Assembly: GCA_014379305.1 (NCBI GenBank)
Contig: JACMMB010000353.1
Location: 1 to 6,555 of the forward strand
Direction of reading: 5' to 3'
DNA length: 6,555 nt
Source of the DNA: Akkermansiaceae bacterium
GTDB taxonomy: Bacteria; Verrucomicrobiota; Verrucomicrobiia; Verrucomicrobiales; Akkermansiaceae
A program made the position numbers and the translations under genes. Numbering within the stretch: position 1 is the first letter of the stretch; the number at the start of each line of letters is the position of its first letter. This document shows positions 1 through 6,153 of the stretch, in pieces. The notes under the pieces are model-generated. The model was given only the letters and a program-made list of their open reading frames with translations. It was not told the origin of the DNA and did no database searches.

Positions 1-724
1 GGTTGAAAAAGACGTCGGCGGAGTGATAGGCGACGCCGATCGAGACATCGCCCATGAGTTTGATTTCCTTGTCATCGGCATAGGAACGAAGAGCGGTCCA
101 TTGGCGGAAACAGAGCCATTGCACATAGGCGAAAAAATCGAGCCGGGAGTCGATATGGTTCGGGTTTTGTTTCCGGAGCAGGGCGATGAAATTCAAGGCC
201 TCTTTCGGGGTGCGGGAGTGTTCCGGCCATTGATCCCAAGTGAGATGCTGGCCGTGGATCTCGATAAGCAGCTTGAAGCGGCAGTAATCGGGCAGCCAAC
301 CAGTGTGTGTTTGGCGGAAAGTTTTGAACCCGGCGGAGTCGCCCGGGCTGGGTGTGGCGGTGAAGCGGGCGAACGAAGTTTCCAGGAGATTTTGCTTGGC
401 AGCGCGGACGGCCGGATAATCGACCAGGTGGGCATCCAAGGCGGGACCCAAAGAGGCGCGGGCGATATCAAGGTCTTCGGTGGTAAGAAGGGGGATTTCC
501 GGAGGATCGAATGAAAGGTAAATCGGATCTATGGCGACGGACGAGATCCCGGAGTAGGGGGATTCGTCAGTGCCGTTTTCGTTGATGGGAAGGAGCTGGA
601 GGAAACCGAGTTTGTAGCGGGCAGCCCAATCGATCCAATTGCGGAGTGAAAGGGTATCGCCGATACCAAGGTCGCCATCTCTTCCGGGGGAGAAGGCGGG
701 AATGAGGATGCCGGTGGTTTTCAC
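1..724 (-). CDS. malQ: 4-alpha-glucanotransferase (amylomaltase, GH77), N-terminal part; runs off the left edge
   Basis: Transfers alpha-1,4-glucan segments between maltodextrins or onto glucose in cytoplasmic glycogen and maltodextrin metabolism. Translation from the GTG at 724 gives 241 unbroken residues. The start has the GH77 opening pattern GILIPAFSPGRDGDLGIGD (residues 5-23), followed by LQLLPINENGTDESPYS (42-58), the counterpart of the 'QVLPLGPTGYGDSPYQ' block of amylomaltases. At the cut end lies GDVSIGVAYHSADVFF (225-240), matching 'GDLPIFVAxDSADVW'. The catalytic acids come later in the family and are outside the window. Family members are about 500 residues or longer, so roughly half is present. 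An in-frame stop at 739-737 leaves GTG 724 as the only sensible start; no clear ribosome binding site precedes it. It follows the helicase on the same strand after 58 bases, so they may be co-transcribed. Identity is confident; the exact subfamily is not. Confidence 0.93.
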   Translation of the reverse strand, partial: MKTTGILIPAFSPGRDGDLGIGDTLSLRNWIDWAARYKLGFLQLLPINENGTDESPYSGISSVAIDPIYLSFDPPEIPLLTTEDLDIARASLGPALDAHLVDYPAVRAAKQNLLETSFARFTATPSPGDSAGFKTFRQTHTGWLPDYCRFKLLIEIHGQHLTWDQWPEHSRTPKEALNFIALLRKQNPNHIDSRLDFFAYVQWLCFRQWTALRSYADDKEIKLMGDVSIGVAYHSADVFFN

Positions 725-741
725 TGGCGGGAAGATTCAGG

Positions 742-764
742 AAAAGCCGAAAGGCGGAAAGGCT
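742..764 (-). terminator. Possible weak hairpin terminator between helicase and malQ
   Basis: Read on the minus strand after the helicase stop, the sequence can fold as AGCC (764-761) with GGCT (748-745), or as the inner GCC-TTTC-GGC (755-746), and is followed by TTTT. The stems are only 3-4 bp, so termination would be inefficient at best and malQ could still be read through. Confidence 0.2.
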
Positions 765-782
765 GAAAACCGGTATCCGGGC

Positions 783-1982
783 TTATCGGCGCTTCTTTTT
801 GCCACCGCCGGTTTTCTTGCGGCGGATGGATTTCGAAGGGGCATCGTCGAGGAGGGCGGTATATATATAGGGAAAGTCATCCAGCTTGCGGCGGTCGATG
901 GATTTTTCGACGAAGATTTCCACGGATTTTGCGAAGTCGAGCTCGTCGGCGGTGAGGATGGTAAAAGCATCGCCCTCGGCTTCGGCGCGGCCGGTGCGGC
1001 CGATGCGGTGCACGTAGTCCTCGGCGTTTTCCGGGACGCGATAGTTGATAACGTGGGAAACTCCGGAGACATCGATCCCGCGGGCGGCGACATCGGTGGC
1101 GACGAGAATTTCGAATTGGCCGCTTTTAAAGCCGGCGAGGGCTTTCATGCGGTCGGCCTGGTTAATGTCCGAGTGCATGGCGGCGACTTTTGTCTGGCCG
1201 GTGGCTTTGATCAGTCCGGTGACTTCGTCGGCTTCGCGGCGGGTGCGGGTGAAGATCATCACCGAGTGGTAATCGGTCTGCTTGAGCAAAGCCAGAAGGA
1301 GCTCGTCGCGTTGATCGATGGAAACGGGATAAAAGGCGTGGGAAACGGTGGCGGCGACAGCACGACGGGCGATTTCGATGGAAACCGGCTCGAACAGACA
1401 CCACTGGGCGAAGGTCTGGATGGCCGGCGGCATGGTGGCCGAGAAGAAAAGGGTCTGGCGCCCTTCCCATGGGCAGAGGTTAACGATTTTCCGGACCTGG
1501 GGCAGGAAGCCCATGTCGAGCATACGGTCAACTTCGTCGAGAATGAGGATTTTGATTTCGCCGAAACGCATCGAGGCCCGGTAGAAATGATCGACGAGGC
1601 GTCCGGGGGTTGCGACGACGATGTCCGCGCCGGCGGCGAGTTGCTCGGCCTGAGTGCCGAGGCCGACGCCACCGTAGAGGAGGGCGACTTTGAGGCCGGT
1701 GTGTTTGCCGTATTTCTCAAATTGCCCGGCGACCTGATGGGCCAGCTCGCGGGTGGGCTCAAGGACGAGGATCTGGGGCTTGCCGAGTTTTTCCAGCTTG
1801 GAAAGGGAAGGGAGTGCGAATGCGGCGGTTTTGCCGGTGCCGGTCTGCGATGCGCCGATCACGTCCTTTCCCTCAAGGATCACAGGGATCGCCTGAACTT
1901 GAATCGGGGTGGGTGTGGTGTAGCCGGATTCCTCGATCGCTTCGAGGACGGAGGCGGAAAGGCCTAATGTGTCAAATCCCAT
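783..1982 (-). CDS. DEAD-box ATP-dependent RNA helicase, RhlE-like (motif II reads DEVD)
   Basis: ATP-dependent RNA unwinding or RNP remodelling in the cytoplasm; RhlE-type helicases act in ribosome assembly and mRNA turnover. All core motifs are visible in 399 residues: the upstream aromatic F3 and Q motif ending PTPIQ (24-28), motif I ASQTGTGKT (44-52), Ia PTRELA (76-81), Ib TPGR (125-128), II DEVD (149-152), III SAT (181-183), IV region VMIFTRT (241-247), V ATDVAARGID (295-304) and VI HRIGRTGR (325-332). The sequence after motif II, RMLDMGFLPQVRKI, is typical of RhlE. The C-terminal tail is short and basic (about 386-399), unlike the long tails of CsdA/DeaD. Motif II has Val where Ala is usual; the catalytic Asp and Glu are kept. 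The ATG at 1982 places F3 correctly before the Q motif. No strong Shine-Dalgarno is seen. It is transcribed divergently from acyP. Confidence 0.96.
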   Translation of the reverse strand: MGFDTLGLSASVLEAIEESGYTTPTPIQVQAIPVILEGKDVIGASQTGTGKTAAFALPSLSKLEKLGKPQILVLEPTRELAHQVAGQFEKYGKHTGLKVALLYGGVGLGTQAEQLAAGADIVVATPGRLVDHFYRASMRFGEIKILILDEVDRMLDMGFLPQVRKIVNLCPWEGRQTLFFSATMPPAIQTFAQWCLFEPVSIEIARRAVAATVSHAFYPVSIDQRDELLLALLKQTDYHSVMIFTRTRREADEVTGLIKATGQTKVAAMHSDINQADRMKALAGFKSGQFEILVATDVAARGIDVSGVSHVINYRVPENAEDYVHRIGRTGRAEAEGDAFTILTADELDFAKSVEIFVEKSIDRRKLDDFPYIYTALLDDAPSKSIRRKKTGGGKKKRR

Positions 1983-1991
1983 GTGAATCTG

Positions 1992-2020
1992 GTCTTAAGG
2001 GGGCGATGAGGCCGGGTCAA
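1992..2020 (-). promoter_or_regulatory. Possible sigma-70-like promoter for the helicase
   Basis: On the minus strand, TTGACC (2020-2015) is followed after 17 bases by TAAGAC (1997-1992). The -35 is a 5 of 6 match to TTGACA; the -10 is poor. A start of transcription here would leave almost no leader before the ATG at 1982, so the call is weak. Confidence 0.2.
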
Positions 2021-2102
2021 GGATTGATAAGGGTCCGGAAAGCCGATGATTCGGGCTAAGCGGCCGTGATGGCGGCAAATGGCGGTGCAAGTTTTCTCAC
2101 CT

Positions 2103-2236
2103 GCATTTGTAAGACTGCAAGAGCATGTGCGGAAATCCGCAGTGGCATTTGTAGGACTGCAGGAGCATGTGCGGAAATTCGTAACGGCATTTGTAAGACT
2201 GCAGGAGCAGGTGCGGAAATTCGCACTGGCATTTGC
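2103..2236. repeat. 42-bp tandem repeat, three full units plus a stub, in the helicase/acyP divergent gap
   Basis: Units start at 2103, 2145 and 2187, each opening GCATTTGTA(A/G)GACTGCA, with a truncated fourth copy (GCATTTGC) at 2229. The period is exactly 42 bases and units differ at roughly 5-8 positions. Forty-two is a multiple of three, so any frame without a stop in one unit stays open through all. The plus frames starting at 2066 and 2079 and one minus frame are all open here, encoding different 14-residue repeats. No frame is clearly favoured by the pattern of changes. This array fills most of the 302-base space between the helicase and acyP starts. Whether it is regulatory, structural or coding cannot be settled from this window. 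Confidence 0.93.
2128..2226. other. Small hairpin conserved in each 42-bp repeat unit
   Basis: Unit 1 has TGCGG-AAAT-CCGCA (2128-2141), unit 2 TGCG-GAAATT-CGTA (2170-2183, pairing with one G-U as RNA on the plus strand), and unit 3 GTGCG-GAAATT-CGCAC (2211-2226). The arms stay complementary although the bases differ between units. The stems are only 4-5 bp, so chance is not excluded. Confidence 0.5.
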
Positions 2237-2284
2237 GAAAAAGCGCCTTCTCAAGCATCCGAGTTTTCCCGCAGAATCTTCAAG

Positions 2285-2560
2285 ATGATTGCAAAAAGAG
2301 TCGTTTTTAAAGGTTCTGTCCAGGGAGTGGGGTTTCGATACACAACGAAGGATTTGGCGCGTGGCTACGATTTAATCGGGACGGTGAAAAATCTGCCTGA
2401 CGGGACGGTGGAGATGATCGTGGGCGGGGAGGCTGCCGAGGTTGCGGCGTTTATCGGCGAGCTGACGGTGGATTCCAGTCTGGCGTATCACATCGGAAGC
2501 TTTACCGAGGAGGAAATTGCCACGTTGCCAGATTTGAAAGGCTTCTCTATCGTTTCGTGA
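2285..2560 (+). CDS. acyP: Acylphosphatase
   Basis: Small cytoplasmic enzyme that hydrolyses carboxyl-phosphate bonds of acylphosphates such as acetyl phosphate or 1,3-bisphosphoglycerate. From the ATG at 2285 it is 91 residues, the usual size. It shows the family signature GSVQGVGFRY (10-19) with the phosphate-binding loop and catalytic Arg18, and GTVKNLPDGTVE (32-43) with the catalytic Asn36. The ATG at 2285 is chosen because the family begins just before 'xxRVxGxVQGVGFR'. The frame is open back to about 2066 through the 42-bp repeats, so a longer form with 73 extra residues is formally possible but unlike the family. No good Shine-Dalgarno precedes the ATG; it overlaps (ATGA) the stop of a repeat-encoded small frame, 2079-2288. 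First gene of a plus-strand series of five. Confidence 0.93.
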   Translation: MIAKRVVFKGSVQGVGFRYTTKDLARGYDLIGTVKNLPDGTVEMIVGGEAAEVAAFIGELTVDSSLAYHIGSFTEEEIATLPDLKGFSIVS

Positions 2561-2597
2561 CGGCGGCGCTGTTTCCGCAGTCAATTATTCCATTACG

Positions 2598-2894
2598 ATG
2601 CCAAACTACGACTACGAATGCCTGACCTGCGGGAAAAAATTTGAGATATTTCAAAGCATGAAGGATGACAAGCTGACCGATTGCCCCGTACCGGAATGCA
2701 ATGGCAAAGTGAAACGCCTGCTTGGCACCGGCGGGGGCATTATTTTCAAAGGCTCGGGATTTTACCAAACCGATTACCGCTCATCCTCATATCAGTCCGG
2801 AGCGAAGGCAGATGCGCCGCCGGCAAAATCCGAGCCGGCGAAGACCGAAGCGGCCCCCGCGCCGGCGAAATCATCGGGAGAGGGCGCGAACTAG
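2598..2894 (+). CDS. FmdB-family zinc-ribbon protein
   Basis: A 98-residue small protein of the FmdB/CxxC_CxxC zinc-ribbon family, whose molecular role is mostly unknown; the name comes from a proposed regulator of formamidase and amidase genes. It opens with MPNYDYECLTCGKKFE, giving the first Cys pair C8/C11; the second pair is C29/C34 in CPVPEC, spaced CxxxxC rather than the common CxxC. The family's second block is present, IIFKGSGFYQTDYR (48-61). After it comes a low-complexity tail (about 67-98) rich in Ala, Pro, Lys and Glu, probably disordered. The ATG at 2598 gives the typical family N-terminus; only 37 bases separate it from acyP, and no Shine-Dalgarno is obvious. Confidence 0.92.
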   Translation: MPNYDYECLTCGKKFEIFQSMKDDKLTDCPVPECNGKVKRLLGTGGGIIFKGSGFYQTDYRSSSYQSGAKADAPPAKSEPAKTEAAPAPAKSSGEGAN

Positions 2895-2942
2895 ATTTTC
2901 ATCCGGCTTTTGCGAAAACAGAGGCTTCCTTTGATCATGTCT

Positions 2943-2955
2943 TGTCTATAAGACA
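2943..2955. repeat. Short perfect inverted repeat upstream of the membrane-anchored protein gene
   Basis: TGTCT-ATA-AGACA lies 7 bases before the ATG at 2963, in the 68-base gap after the FmdB gene. Its centre (TATAAG) could be read as a -10 element, but no -35 stands at the right spacing. It could be an operator, an mRNA hairpin over the ribosome landing site, or chance. Confidence 0.3.
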
Positions 2956-2962
2956 CGGCGGC

Positions 2963-3664
2963 ATGGCGAACGAAGTGGAAAAAAAACCCAAAGGCGGCTG
3001 CTTCGGAAAGCTGGTCGGACTCTTTCTTTTTCTGGTCATTGGCGGGCTGCTTGCAGGGTTGTTTTTCATCACTCAGGCCCAGGATCTTTCCGATCTCGGG
3101 GGATTCGCTCCAGCAGCGGCGAGTCCTGCAAGTCCGCCGCGCGACCTGCAGACGGTTTTGAAAAAATCCATTGAAGGAAATTATTCAGTAACGCTCTCGG
3201 AAACCGAGCTGAACCAATGGCTCAAACGCGAACTGGAGCTTAAACAGGGTGGCGAGCTCGCTTCATGGGTTTCATTGAAACGGGTCTGGGTCCGGCTCAA
3301 GGAGGATGTCGCGGAGGTCATTATCGAGCGTGAAATCGCCGGCCGGCCTTTTACGATTTCGATGTTTGTCCAGGTTGCGCAGACCGAAACGGATAAGGGC
3401 ACTGCGACCCAGGTTGAACTCCACGGAGGGGTCTTTCACGAGTCATTACCAAAGCCAACGCGCGGAGGGCGGTTCGGCCAATTGACGATACCGCAGGGAT
3501 TTCTAATACTGGTAATGCCTGATTTCCAGAAAATCGCCTCGCTGTTCGAGCCGGAGATCGAACTTGGTTTCCAGCAAATGAATCGGATCAAAATCGAAAA
3601 CAAACGCCTCGTTCTCGATCCCGGCAAGCCGACTCAGTCAGCGGATGGGATGAAATCCTTTTGA
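2963..3664 (+). CDS. Single-pass membrane-anchored protein of unknown function
   Basis: 233 residues. A lysine-rich cytoplasmic start (residues 4-16) is followed by one strongly hydrophobic segment, about 15-37 (LVGLFLFLVIGGLLAGLFF at its core), then an Ala/Pro/Ser linker (about 48-60) and an extracytoplasmic domain to the end. This is the layout of an N-in, C-out anchored protein, with no signal peptidase site evident. The soluble part starts with a helix and the phrase VTLSETELNQWL (76-87), then alternating strand-like stretches such as WVRLKEDVAEVIIEREI. This 'SEtELN.wL' then beta pattern recalls other anchored envelope proteins (for example YpmS/DUF2140-like), but I do not recognise the family. 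The ATG at 2963 is chosen because it puts the positive charges directly before the membrane segment; the frame is open further upstream, but that part overlaps the FmdB gene and has shadow-like composition. Lies 29 bases before the secreted-protein gene. Confidence 0.8.
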   Translation: MANEVEKKPKGGCFGKLVGLFLFLVIGGLLAGLFFITQAQDLSDLGGFAPAAASPASPPRDLQTVLKKSIEGNYSVTLSETELNQWLKRELELKQGGELASWVSLKRVWVRLKEDVAEVIIEREIAGRPFTISMFVQVAQTETDKGTATQVELHGGVFHESLPKPTRGGRFGQLTIPQGFLILVMPDFQKIASLFEPEIELGFQQMNRIKIENKRLVLDPGKPTQSADGMKSF

Positions 3665-3693
3665 TGAATTCGAATGGGTGATTGTTGGACACT

Positions 3694-5112
3694 GTGAACC
3701 TAATACATCCAATATTGCTGGTGCTGGGCGTCGCAGGCCTGTGCGCGCAGGATGAGCTTGCGGACCAGCTGGTTCCAAAGGCCTCTCCGGTGGATGAGCT
3801 GGCACCGCAATTTTCCGATGATTCAAGAGTGATCAGTCATAGCGGGCAATTCAAGATTGCGGGTAGCGATGCGGCAAGGCGGGGGACAGCGGCGAATCTC
3901 GCGGAGGAAACGAAGCAGGAGCTGCTCCGTCTGACCGAAGAGAAAGATGAATGGAAGGTGCCGATCATTGTGGAATTGCGGGGCAAACGGGGAGACATCG
4001 TGCCGCAACGAGTCACGGCAATGAATCTCTGGTTCAGCGAGCAGGGGTATGAATTGAGGTTGCTGGTGAATTTGAGCCGGGATCTTCAGCGGGAATCATT
4101 CAAACGCGCGGTGACTTCGGCATTGATCTACGAGCGGGGGCTGCGCGACCGGCCGAAAACCGAATCCGAAGTGCCCATGAACGTTCCGCAATGGCTGATC
4201 GAAGGTTTGCAAGAGGCCTCGGCGTGGCGGCTTAACCAAGCGGACCGGCGGCCGTATGAAACGCTGTTCCTACATGGCGGCTTGTTCAAACCGGAGGAAG
4301 TGTTCGCCCTTTCCGAAGCGAAGTTCGAGACGATGGACGCGGCTTCGAAATCCGTATTCCGGGTGTTCTCCGGAGCGCTGACCATGGCCTTGCTGGAGCA
4401 GCCGGAAGGGAAAAAGGGTATGCGGGAATTTCTTGCAGAAGTTCCGGCCTTCCAAGGAGAAATGCCCGCCTTGTTGCGGCGGCATTTTCCTGATTTGAAT
4501 TTGTCCGAAAAGAGTTTGGCAAAGTGGTGGGCGCTCCAGCTTGCCGCGAAAGGAACCGCGCCTCTGACCGATTCCCTGAGTGTCGCGGAAACCGAGCGTC
4601 TGCTTGATGAGGGCCTGCGGCTCCGTTATCTGGATGCGAAAGGGATTCTGCATGAAAATCCGCTTGCGGAGTGGCAGTCCATCGCGGCAATGGAGGAACA
4701 AACGCGCATTGAAGCAGTGCGTTTGGCGCAGGACGATTTGTTGCGCCTCAGCTACCGCTGTTTTCCTTCATATCGGATTCTGCTTTTGGAATATCAGGCT
4801 CTCCTGACTGACTTGGCCAAGGGGAAAACCAAGGATATTGCCATGTCGATTCAGGCGCTTGATGAGACGCGTCAGACGATGATTGCCAAAGCGGAGGGCG
4901 CCCGGGATTTTCTCGACTGGTTTGAAATTACCCGCGCCCGTGAGACCAGCGGAGCCTTTGATGATTACCTGAACTTGAAGAGCCGCTTGAAAGCCCGTCC
5001 CAATCATCGTGCGGATGATATGTCAAAATACCTCGACCGCTTCGATCCGCTTTTTGTGATGCCCGAGGAGCGGAGTCCGCTGCCGATGAATGACCGCCTC
5101 CCTCCATTTTGA
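3694..5112 (+). CDS. Secreted protein, probable catalytically inactive peptidase MA-like (gluzincin-type) homologue
   Basis: About 472 residues from GTG 3694. A hydrophobic signal-like segment (residues 3-18, ending GLCAQ) suggests export; the Cys is not in a good lipobox. The region 45-175 follows the layout of peptidase MA-like domains: a short strand (GQFKIAGS), a helix (69-84), a strand with 'WKVPIIVEL' (87-95), then a helix where HExxH is expected, and about 20 residues later NVPQWLIEGLQE (163-174), matching the 'vPxWLxEGlAE' that supplies the third zinc ligand. At the HExxH place stands FKRAVTSALIYE (136-147), with no His, so zinc catalysis is unlikely. The remaining 300 residues look mainly helical and are not recognised. 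Start is uncertain: TGA at 3679-3681 bounds the frame, with TTG at 3682 and 3685 as alternatives; GTG 3694 gives the cleaner signal peptide. A peptidase-like scaffold or binding role is inference. Confidence 0.78.
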   Translation: MNLIHPILLVLGVAGLCAQDELADQLVPKASPVDELAPQFSDDSRVISHSGQFKIAGSDAARRGTAANLAEETKQELLRLTEEKDEWKVPIIVELRGKRGDIVPQRVTAMNLWFSEQGYELRLLVNLSRDLQRESFKRAVTSALIYERGLRDRPKTESEVPMNVPQWLIEGLQEASAWRLNQADRRPYETLFLHGGLFKPEEVFALSEAKFETMDAASKSVFRVFSGALTMALLEQPEGKKGMREFLAEVPAFQGEMPALLRRHFPDLNLSEKSLAKWWALQLAAKGTAPLTDSLSVAETERLLDEGLRLRYLDAKGILHENPLAEWQSIAAMEEQTRIEAVRLAQDDLLRLSYRCFPSYRILLLEYQALLTDLAKGKTKDIAMSIQALDETRQTMIAKAEGARDFLDWFEITRARETSGAFDDYLNLKSRLKARPNHRADDMSKYLDRFDPLFVMPEERSPLPMNDRLPPF

Positions 5113-5151
5113 TGCTTGGAGCTTGCCGGGCATCCCGTACAAGCTCGCGGC

Positions 5152-6153
5152 GTGTTCGCCACTTACGTCCATCAGCTCGATCCTGTCATTATCCAGTTTA
5201 CGGAAAAAATCGCCCTGCGCTGGTACGGGCTGGCCTATCTGGCGGGTTTTCTAGCCGGATTTCTGCTGTTGAAGTATCTTGCGAAGCGGAATTTATGGGT
5301 GCTGAAACCGGAAAAAACCGCGGATTTCATCGCCGCGGCCGCATTGTTCGGGGTGTTTATCGGAGGCCGGCTCGGATATATTCTATTTTACCAAATCCAG
5401 CGTGATGGATTGGAAAGCATAACCAATGATCCATTACTGATTCTCCGCGTCTGGGAGGGCGGGATGGCCAGTCACGGCGGAATTCTGGGCCTGGTCATCT
5501 TTACTTTTTTCTATGCGAGAAAGCATAAGGTTTCCTGGACCGGACTTGGTGACGGACTGTGTGTCGTGGCGCCCATCGGGCTGATGTGCGGACGCATTGC
5601 CAATTTCATCAACGGAGAACTCTACGGACGGATTGCGGCAAATACACCGTGGGCGGTTAAATTTCCCACCACCTTTACCGACCCGAAAGCGCCGGAATCG
5701 CTGCGATTTGATGAAGCATTATCCGCTGCTGCCGATGCCGAGCCTGCGTTGGCGAAGTCTCTGGAGGAACCCGGAAAAGTTACATATTACGAGATTCTGA
5801 CCGATGCGAACCGCCATTCGGATGCAGTCACGAAAGCGATTGAGCCATACCTGGAGCCGCGGCATCCGTCCCAGCTTTATGAAGCTTTGCTCGAAGGCGC
5901 GGGCTTGTTTGTCATCCTCTGGTTCGTGAGGGTGAAATTTCCCAACGCCCCTAACGGGCTGCTCACCGGTCTGTTCTTCGCCCTTTACGCGAGTTTTCGA
6001 ATCTTCGCCGAACAATTCCGGGAGCCGGATGCGGCTTGGGTCATAAAAGGTCTGCTAACCCAGGGGCAGTTCCTATCCCTTTTCATGTACCTCTTCGCCG
6101 CCGCGTTCCTGATTTTCGCGTTCAGGAAAAAACGCATGTCGGCGGTTGCTTGA
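5152..6153 (+). CDS. lgt: Prolipoprotein diacylglyceryl transferase
   Basis: Inner-membrane enzyme that moves a diacylglyceryl group from phosphatidylglycerol to the lipobox cysteine of prolipoproteins, the first step of lipoprotein maturation. From GTG 5152 it has 333 residues and several membrane segments. Diagnostic parts: LRWYGLAYLAGF near the start, FGVFIGGRLGYILFY (66-80), RVWEGGMASHGG with the conserved His108, the Lgt signature GRIANFINGELYG (147-159), RHPSQLYEA (237-245) and RIFAEQFREPD (283-293). The loop between the signature and RHPSQLYE is about 65 residues, longer than in E. coli. The frame opens with TTG 5116 and GTG 5152; the latter is preferred because it gives the family-like N-terminus MFATYVHQLDP. 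It starts 39 bases after the secreted-protein gene and ends 8 bases short of the convergent infA. Confidence 0.95.
   Translation: MFATYVHQLDPVIIQFTEKIALRWYGLAYLAGFLAGFLLLKYLAKRNLWVLKPEKTADFIAAAALFGVFIGGRLGYILFYQIQRDGLESITNDPLLILRVWEGGMASHGGILGLVIFTFFYARKHKVSWTGLGDGLCVVAPIGLMCGRIANFINGELYGRIAANTPWAVKFPTTFTDPKAPESLRFDEALSAAADAEPALAKSLEEPGKVTYYEILTDANRHSDAVTKAIEPYLEPRHPSQLYEALLEGAGLFVILWFVRVKFPNAPNGLLTGLFFALYASFRIFAEQFREPDAAWVIKGLLTQGQFLSLFMYLFAAAFLIFAFRKKRMSAVA

Noticed and set aside
23..514. 163-codon plus-strand open frame at the left end
   Set aside because: Lies opposite the unbroken MalQ frame, whose GH77 motifs are clear.
861..870. TATATATAT tract
   Set aside because: Falls inside the helicase gene, where it encodes Tyr-Ile-Tyr; no sign of a regulatory role.
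639..1967. 442-codon plus-strand open frame opposite the helicase
   Set aside because: Antisense shadow: the minus strand here has every DEAD-box motif in order, while the plus-strand product is Gly/Asp-rich without recognisable motifs.
2103..2236. CRISPR array
   Set aside because: Units are directly adjacent at 42 bases with no unique spacers alternating with identical repeats, and no cas gene is nearby.
1964..2254. Minus-strand 96-codon frame with repeated NFRTCSCSLTNA
   Set aside because: Produced by the 42-bp repeat, whose 3n length keeps frames open; it starts at TTG and overlaps the helicase start. Not listed as a gene, although coding use of the repeat is not fully excluded.
2681..2962. 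N-terminal extension of the membrane-anchored protein upstream of ATG 2963
   Set aside because: It overlaps the FmdB gene in another frame, has no domain-like content, and would put about 94 odd residues before the lysine-rich start and membrane segment.
4270..4701. Minus-strand open frames of 134 and 143 codons inside the secreted-protein gene
   Set aside because: Shadows of a GC-biased gene; the plus frame is open for its whole length and has a signal peptide and domain-like sequence.
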